This document shows positions 8,321 through 11,756 of a stretch of 11,756 nucleotides of DNA, in pieces. The stretch is from Duncaniella sp. Its GTDB lineage: Bacteria; Bacteroidota; Bacteroidia; Bacteroidales; Muribaculaceae. The position numbers and the translations under genes were made by a program. Location of the stretch: the NCBI GenBank assembly GCA_022511285.1, contig JAFLRW010000048.1, forward strand, positions 1-11,756, written 5' to 3'. The stretch's first letter is position 1. Each line of letters starts with the position of its first letter. The notes under the pieces were generated by a model. The model was not told the origin of the DNA. It made no database searches and worked only from the letters and a program-made list of their open reading frames with translations.

Positions 8321-8370
8321 TACATAATTAGATAATTAGATAACTAATTCTATAATAGATAATTAGTTAT
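8321..8370 (-). repeat. AT-rich direct and inverted repeats at the rhaB 3' end
   Basis: ATAACTAATT at 8340-8349 and AATTAGTTAT at 8361-8370 form a perfect 10-bp inverted repeat with an 11-base loop, and the rhaB TAA stop (8369-8367) lies inside one arm. Immediately beside it, ATAATTAG occurs at 8324-8331 and 8332-8339 in tandem and again at 8359-8366. All pairs except one or two per arm are A-T, so a stem would be weak. It could be a processing or decay signal between rhaB and rhaA, or simply low-complexity intergenic DNA. Confidence 0.6.
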
Positions 8371-9800
8371 ACACCGGGCTCGTATCTTTTGGTAAGAGTT
8401 GAAGCTGCAGAAACGCGACGCATATCCTTGAGGTCGGTGAGTTCGCCGCAAGCTCGGAGCTGTACAAGGATGTTGCCCATAGCCGTGCACTCCGCGGGGC
8501 CGGCCACTACCGGGATTCCGAGAGTGTCAGCCGTCATCTGCATAAGATGACCGTTGAGCGAACCGCCGCCAATCACATGGAGACGCTTGATTTCGGGATA
8601 CGGGCGGAGTTCTTTGAGCCAGCCAATCACCTCTTTATATCGAGCGGCAAGTGAGCGGAATATCACACGGACATAGTCAGCCGGGGTTTCCGGCACATCC
8701 TGAGCCGTTTTGGCGCAATAGCTGCGGATGGCCACTGTCATTGACACGGGATGGTCAAAGGTGGGGTCGTCGGGATTGATTATCGAATCGCATTTTGAGT
8801 CGTGGCAGAGGGCGGCGAGGGCAGCGACGTCATTAATCGGTGCGTCGGCTTCAGTCCACTCGGCACGACAACGCTCAAAGAGCCACATACCGCAGATGTT
8901 TTTCAGGAATCGTGTGGTGCCGTCGATTCCACCCTCGTTTGTAAAGTTGTAGCCGCGAGAGGCATCGTTAATAATCGGGGTGGAACTTTCTATGCCGAGG
9001 AGCGACCAAGTGCCGCAGCTGAGGTAGGCATATTCTTCGTCGGGGGTGGGCACACCGATGACGGCAGAGGCTGTGTCGTGGCCTGCCACAGCGACCACGG
9101 GGACAGCCCCAAGACCGGTGAATTCCTGAGCCTGGGGAGTGAGGGTGCCGATGATATGGCCCGGATTAACGAGTGGCCCGAACTTGTCGCGACTCACTCC
9201 TGCCTCAGCCAATAGGGTACGATCAAGTTCGCCGGTAGTGGGGTTGAGGAATTGGGAGGTGGATGCTACAGTGTATTCTGTCACTGCATTGCCTGTAAGC
9301 ATATACGAGAGGGCATCGGGGATAAACAGAATCTTATCAGCTTTTTCGAGGACCGGCTCAGAGTTGCGGTGCATCGTATCAAGCTGGAAGAGGGTGTTGA
9401 AGTCCATAAACTGGATGCCGGTGAGAGCATAAGTGTCCTGACGGGTGAGATTGCGATGGAACTTATCCACTGCGCCCTCAGTATGAGGGTCGCGATAACA
9501 GTGAGGCAGTCCGGCTATAGAGCCGTCAGCATAGAAAAAGGCAACGTCGCAGCCCCAGGTGTCAATGCCGATTGATGACAGGGTGACACCTTTTTCGTCA
9601 AGGATGGCTTTAGCTTTACGGAGGCCAAGGAGCACCTCGTCATAGAGCCCCGGGAGGTTCCAATAGATGTGTCCGGCAATGGGGAGCATCGGGTGTTTGA
9701 AACGTGACACCTCTTGCATCTCTACTTTTTCGCCATCGAAGGAAGCGAGAATGGTGCGTCCGCTTGTGGCGCCGAGGTCTACGGCAAAATGATAAGTCAT
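8367..9800 (-). CDS. rhaB: Rhamnulokinase
   Basis: FGGY-family carbohydrate kinase that phosphorylates L-rhamnulose at C1 with ATP in the cytoplasm, trapping it for the aldolase. It has 477 residues, against 489 in E. coli RhaB. The order of motifs is that of the family: N-terminal phosphate loop DLGATSGR (8-15), GIDTWGCDVAF (78-88), GHDTASAV (240-247) with the expected catalytic base Asp242, CGTWS (262-266), NICGMW (301-306), and in the C-terminal ATPase lobe GGGSLN (411-416) and AGPAECTAMGN (433-443). It starts 69 bases after rhaM. Bacteroides nomenclature calls it rhaK. The C-terminus ends at a TAA embedded in an AT-rich inverted repeat. Confidence 0.96.
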   Translation of the reverse strand: MTYHFAVDLGATSGRTILASFDGEKVEMQEVSRFKHPMLPIAGHIYWNLPGLYDEVLLGLRKAKAILDEKGVTLSSIGIDTWGCDVAFFYADGSIAGLPHCYRDPHTEGAVDKFHRNLTRQDTYALTGIQFMDFNTLFQLDTMHRNSEPVLEKADKILFIPDALSYMLTGNAVTEYTVASTSQFLNPTTGELDRTLLAEAGVSRDKFGPLVNPGHIIGTLTPQAQEFTGLGAVPVVAVAGHDTASAVIGVPTPDEEYAYLSCGTWSLLGIESSTPIINDASRGYNFTNEGGIDGTTRFLKNICGMWLFERCRAEWTEADAPINDVAALAALCHDSKCDSIINPDDPTFDHPVSMTVAIRSYCAKTAQDVPETPADYVRVIFRSLAARYKEVIGWLKELRPYPEIKRLHVIGGGSLNGHLMQMTADTLGIPVVAGPAECTAMGNILVQLRACGELTDLKDMRRVSAASTLTKRYEPGV

Positions 9801-9869
9801 ATTTATGCGTAAGGATTAATATGTTTTATGGTATAAAATTCAGGGAAATTACGCGGAAGGGATGGGGAG

Positions 9870-10187
9870 TCAATCCATATGCCACATTTCTGTGAGCGGT
9901 TTGGTGACCGGTGAGTTATCGGGGTTAACGGCCATAATATCTGCCATGTAGTCCCACCAGCGGCGAGTAATCTCGTCGGCGGCTGCAGCATCTTGGGAAT
10001 TATTGTCGCCTGTCACCTCCTGGTATCCAAAGAGTGTGAGGGTTTCCGAATCAAGAAAAATGGAATAGTTTTTTACACCGGAGGCCTCAATCTGAGCTTT
10101 CAGTTCAGGCCATATCCGGGCGTGGCGACGTTTGTATTCTTCCTCGCAGCCGGGATTGAGGTGCATTTTGAATGCAAATCGTTTCAT
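9870..10187 (-). CDS. rhaM: L-rhamnose mutarotase
   Basis: Small cytoplasmic enzyme that speeds interconversion of the alpha and beta anomers of L-rhamnose, supplying the form used by the isomerase. It has 105 residues, against 104 in E. coli RhaM (YiiL). The family motifs are intact: EEYKRRH (16-22) with Tyr18 and the expected catalytic His22, IWPEL (25-29), RWWDYM (76-81) and NPDNSPV (88-94). The start at 10187 gives the standard N-terminus MKRFAFKMHLNPG. It is the first gene after a good Bacteroidetes-type promoter, so here it leads the operon; in E. coli rhaM follows rhaD at the end of the cluster. Confidence 0.95.
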   Translation of the reverse strand: MKRFAFKMHLNPGCEEEYKRRHARIWPELKAQIEASGVKNYSIFLDSETLTLFGYQEVTGDNNSQDAAAADEITRRWWDYMADIMAVNPDNSPVTKPLTEMWHMD

Positions 10188-10234
10188 AGTATCGTTTGTG
10201 TAAGGTTGAATGATTTAAGGAGTGAGAGTTATGG

Positions 10235-10266
10235 CAAAGTTAGTGAAATATTTGCTTAAAGACAAT
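10235..10266 (-). promoter_or_regulatory. Probable rha operon promoter (Bacteroidetes sigma type)
   Basis: On the minus strand, TAACTTTG (10242-10235) is an exact match to the -7 element TAnnTTTG. ATTG (10266-10263) matches three of four bases of the -33 element TTTG, with a 20-base spacer. Transcription should begin near 10228, leaving a leader of about 40 bases before rhaM. It lies 27 bases after the plsC stop and no terminator is visible between them, so read-through from plsC is also possible. Confidence 0.75.
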
Positions 10267-10320
10267 CATCAGAAGGATATTTTTTGAAAAGATTAGTTGA
10301 GAAGACCCTGACTGATGATT
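10264..10320. repeat. Inverted repeat overlapping the rha promoter -33 region
   Basis: AATCATCAG at 10264-10272 and CTGATGATT at 10312-10320 are perfect 9-bp inverted copies, 39 bases apart. The proximal copy covers most of the -33 box and the distal copy lies in the 3' end of plsC. The placement would suit an activator or repressor of rha genes, but the spacing is long and a chance match is possible. Confidence 0.35.
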
Positions 10321-11012
10321 TTGTGGACACCCTGAGCGGTATCACCGAGGTCGCCGCCATAATCTGCAAAGGTGACAGGTCGATGGACAATAATGGTGAT
10401 GTGTCCGGGGCGCGGGAGCATCTTCCAACGAGGCATGACCTCGAAAGCGCCTTTGATGGTGATAGGGACGAGTGGCATATCAAACTCTTTGGCAAGCTTG
10501 AATGCGCCGCGTTTGAAAGGGCGCATCGAGCCGTCCCACGTGCGCGCTCCTTCGGGAAAAATGACGAGCGACATACCTCTGCTCAGCACTTCTTCAGCTT
10601 GCAGCATGGTGCGACGTGTGGCAGATGGAGAGGAATTGTCGACAAATATCTGTTTAGACCACTCGCAAGCCCAACCGACGAATGGGATTTTGCGCAACGG
10701 AGCTTTCATCATCCAACGGAAGTTGTGGCCAAGGTAGCCGTAGATAGAGAAGATGTCGTAAGCGCTTTGATGGTTGGCCACGAAGACATATCCTGTCTCT
10801 TTGCTGATGGTGCCCTCTCTGACGACGCTGACTTTGACAAAATTGAGCCAACAGAATAGGCGTGCCCAAATGATTTCGGGATAATAACCGAACCACCATC
10901 CCATTCCGGCGGCTGATCCGGCGGCTGTGATGAGGGCTGCAATCACTGTGGCCACGATGATTATTGGGCACATTATGAAAATCTGATAAACTCTGTAGAA
11001 CAGAATTAACAT
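10293..11012 (-). CDS. plsC: 1-acyl-sn-glycerol-3-phosphate acyltransferase (PlsC-like)
   Basis: Membrane-associated acyltransferase of the LPLAT/PlsC family, which typically transfers an acyl chain to lysophosphatidic acid to make phosphatidic acid in phospholipid synthesis. It has 239 residues. An N-terminal hydrophobic segment (about 8-45) anchors it. The family blocks are in order: NHQSAYD (80-86, the HX4D catalytic motif with His81 and Asp86), IFVDNSS (122-128), FPEGARTWDG (152-161, glycerol-phosphate binding) and VPITIKGA (182-189). Some family members act on other lipids (for example ornithine or glycine lipids in Bacteroidetes), so the exact acceptor is uncertain. It is divergent from sdhC and upstream of the rha operon on the same strand. 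It is probably a separate unit; no functional link to rhamnose is evident. Confidence 0.9.
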   Translation of the reverse strand: MLILFYRVYQIFIMCPIIIVATVIAALITAAGSAAGMGWWFGYYPEIIWARLFCWLNFVKVSVVREGTISKETGYVFVANHQSAYDIFSIYGYLGHNFRWMMKAPLRKIPFVGWACEWSKQIFVDNSSPSATRRTMLQAEEVLSRGMSLVIFPEGARTWDGSMRPFKRGAFKLAKEFDMPLVPITIKGAFEVMPRWKMLPRPGHITIIVHRPVTFADYGGDLGDTAQGVHKIISQGLLN

Positions 11013-11052
11013 AAAGGAATGGGGTGTTTTACAGTTTTTAGTGTTTATGCTA

Positions 11053-11060
11053 CAAAATTA
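11053..11060 (-). promoter_or_regulatory. Possible plsC promoter -7 element
   Basis: On the minus strand TAATTTTG matches TAnnTTTG exactly, about 40 bases before the plsC start. The -33 side is poor: the nearest TTTG (11090-11087) is 26 bases away instead of about 20. The region is AT-rich, so a chance match is possible. Confidence 0.4.
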
Positions 11061-11102
11061 CGATTAATTTTTTAAAATTCATCTATCAAATGTGGCTTTA
11101 AA

Positions 11103-11134
11103 TTTGCTCGGCACACATATTCTCACTACTTTTG
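11103..11134 (+). promoter_or_regulatory. Promoter for sdhC (Bacteroidetes sigma type)
   Basis: TTTG at 11103-11106 and TACTTTTG at 11127-11134 match both the -33 and -7 consensus elements exactly, with a 20-base spacer. Transcription should start near 11141, giving a leader of about 90 AT-rich bases before the sdhC ATG. It is the best promoter match in the window, fitting a well-expressed respiratory operon. Confidence 0.8.
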
Positions 11135-11231
11135 TAGCGGAAATCTGATTCATCACTATTGAATCCGGGTCTAATCTAAGGTAAAATCAATAATAAAGTA
11201 AAATAATTTAATCAAATTCTCATCAACTACT

Positions 11232-11756
11232 ATGTGGTTAACCTGCTCATCCATAGGACGCAAGCTTGTTATGTCAATCACCGGCATCTGCTTGGTTCTA
11301 TTTGTCACGTTTCACTGTCTGATGAACGGTGTCGCCTTGTTATGGCCAATGGGCTATAACGCAGTGTGTGAATTTCTCGGTGCCAATTGGTATGCCTTAG
11401 TGGCAACCGTGGGCCTTGCCGCACTATTTGTCCTTCACATTGTTTTCGCAACCTGGCTGACCATCCAGAACCGCCGAGCCCGCGGCAATGACCGCTATGA
11501 GGTCAATTCTCACAATCCCGGCGTGGAGTGGTCATCGAAGAATATGCTTGTGCTTGGCATCGTTGTGCTTGCGTTTCTTGCGGTGCATTTGATTCAATTT
11601 TGGTCAAAGATGCAACTTGCAGAAATCGTTGGGTGCGAGTATGAGTATGAGGGAGTGAAGGTGGATCCCGCAGCCGGAACACTGTTCCTTCAGATTGCGT
11701 TTTCCCAGATTTGGACTCCGATAGTGTATGCCGTCGGCTTTGTGGCTCTATGGTTC
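11232..11756 (+). CDS. sdhC: Succinate dehydrogenase/fumarate reductase cytochrome b subunit (3' partial)
   Basis: Membrane anchor of complex II of the Bacteroidetes b558 type, which carries heme b and links quinone to the flavoprotein and iron-sulfur subunits. In anaerobes it usually works as fumarate reductase in energy conservation. The visible 175 residues begin with MWLTCSSIGRKLVMSITG, typical of the family, and run off the window end; the family is roughly 220-230 residues, so about 50 are missing. Helices lie at about 12-36, 53-77, 104-125 and 157-175 onward. Candidate heme-ligand histidines in helices are His28 (FHCLMN), His69 (LHIVF) and His119 (VHLIQFW). The start follows a consensus promoter. 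The genes for the flavoprotein and iron-sulfur subunits would be expected just beyond the window. Confidence 0.93.
   Translation, partial: MWLTCSSIGRKLVMSITGICLVLFVTFHCLMNGVALLWPMGYNAVCEFLGANWYALVATVGLAALFVLHIVFATWLTIQNRRARGNDRYEVNSHNPGVEWSSKNMLVLGIVVLAFLAVHLIQFWSKMQLAEIVGCEYEYEGVKVDPAAGTLFLQIAFSQIWTPIVYAVGFVALWF

Noticed and set aside
9807..9854. Inverted repeats in the rhaM-rhaB gap (GCGTAA/TTACGC and TTTTAT/ATAAAA)
   Set aside because: The arms are only 6 bp, either widely spaced or all A-T, so chance is a sufficient explanation.
10284..10859. 191-codon plus-strand open frame opposite plsC
   Set aside because: The minus-strand frame has all PlsC motifs; the plus-strand product has no family-like features and its start lies at the 3' end of plsC.

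Overview
The window looks like ordinary chromosome from a gut Bacteroidales bacterium, most likely of the Muribaculaceae (S24-7) or a close relative. Three things point there. The promoters match the Bacteroidetes primary-sigma pattern (TTTG, about 20 bp, TAnnTTTG). A large secreted C10 protease carries BspA-type leucine-rich repeats and a type IX secretion-like C-terminus. The succinate dehydrogenase cytochrome b subunit is of the Bacteroidetes b558 type. The family-level call is inference; the phylum/order call is firmer. No RNA genes, insertion sequences, CRISPR arrays or phage genes were seen.

Layout. Bases 1-4604 (+) hold a 5'-truncated gene for a giant secreted multidomain cysteine protease (C10/streptopain family). 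It ends just before a strong hairpin terminator (4654-4692). On the minus strand, 4939-4700 is a small two-helix membrane protein of unknown function. Bases 10266-5016 (-) form a complete L-rhamnose catabolic operon, read right to left: promoter, rhaM (mutarotase), rhaB (rhamnulokinase), rhaA (rhamnose isomerase), rhaT (rhamnose/H+ symporter), rhaD (rhamnulose-1-phosphate aldolase), and an intrinsic terminator. Upstream of it, 11012-10293 (-) is a PlsC-type acyltransferase. It is divergent from a 3'-truncated sdhC (11232-11756, +), with a promoter for each direction in the 219-bp gap.

How the genes work together. RhaT imports L-rhamnose, RhaM interconverts the anomers, RhaA makes L-rhamnulose, RhaB phosphorylates it, and RhaD cleaves the phosphate to DHAP and L-lactaldehyde. 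No lactaldehyde reductase or dehydrogenase and no AraC-type rha regulator is present in the window, so these must be encoded elsewhere or beyond it. The protease, the acyltransferase and SdhC are unrelated neighbours.

I found no clear new system. The points most worth a second look are the domain architecture of the protease (peptidase, two LRR arrays, Big2, dockerin-like, cohesin-like and sorting tail in one chain), a strong hairpin between rhaA and rhaT, and inverted repeats at the rhaB stop codon and over the rhaM promoter.
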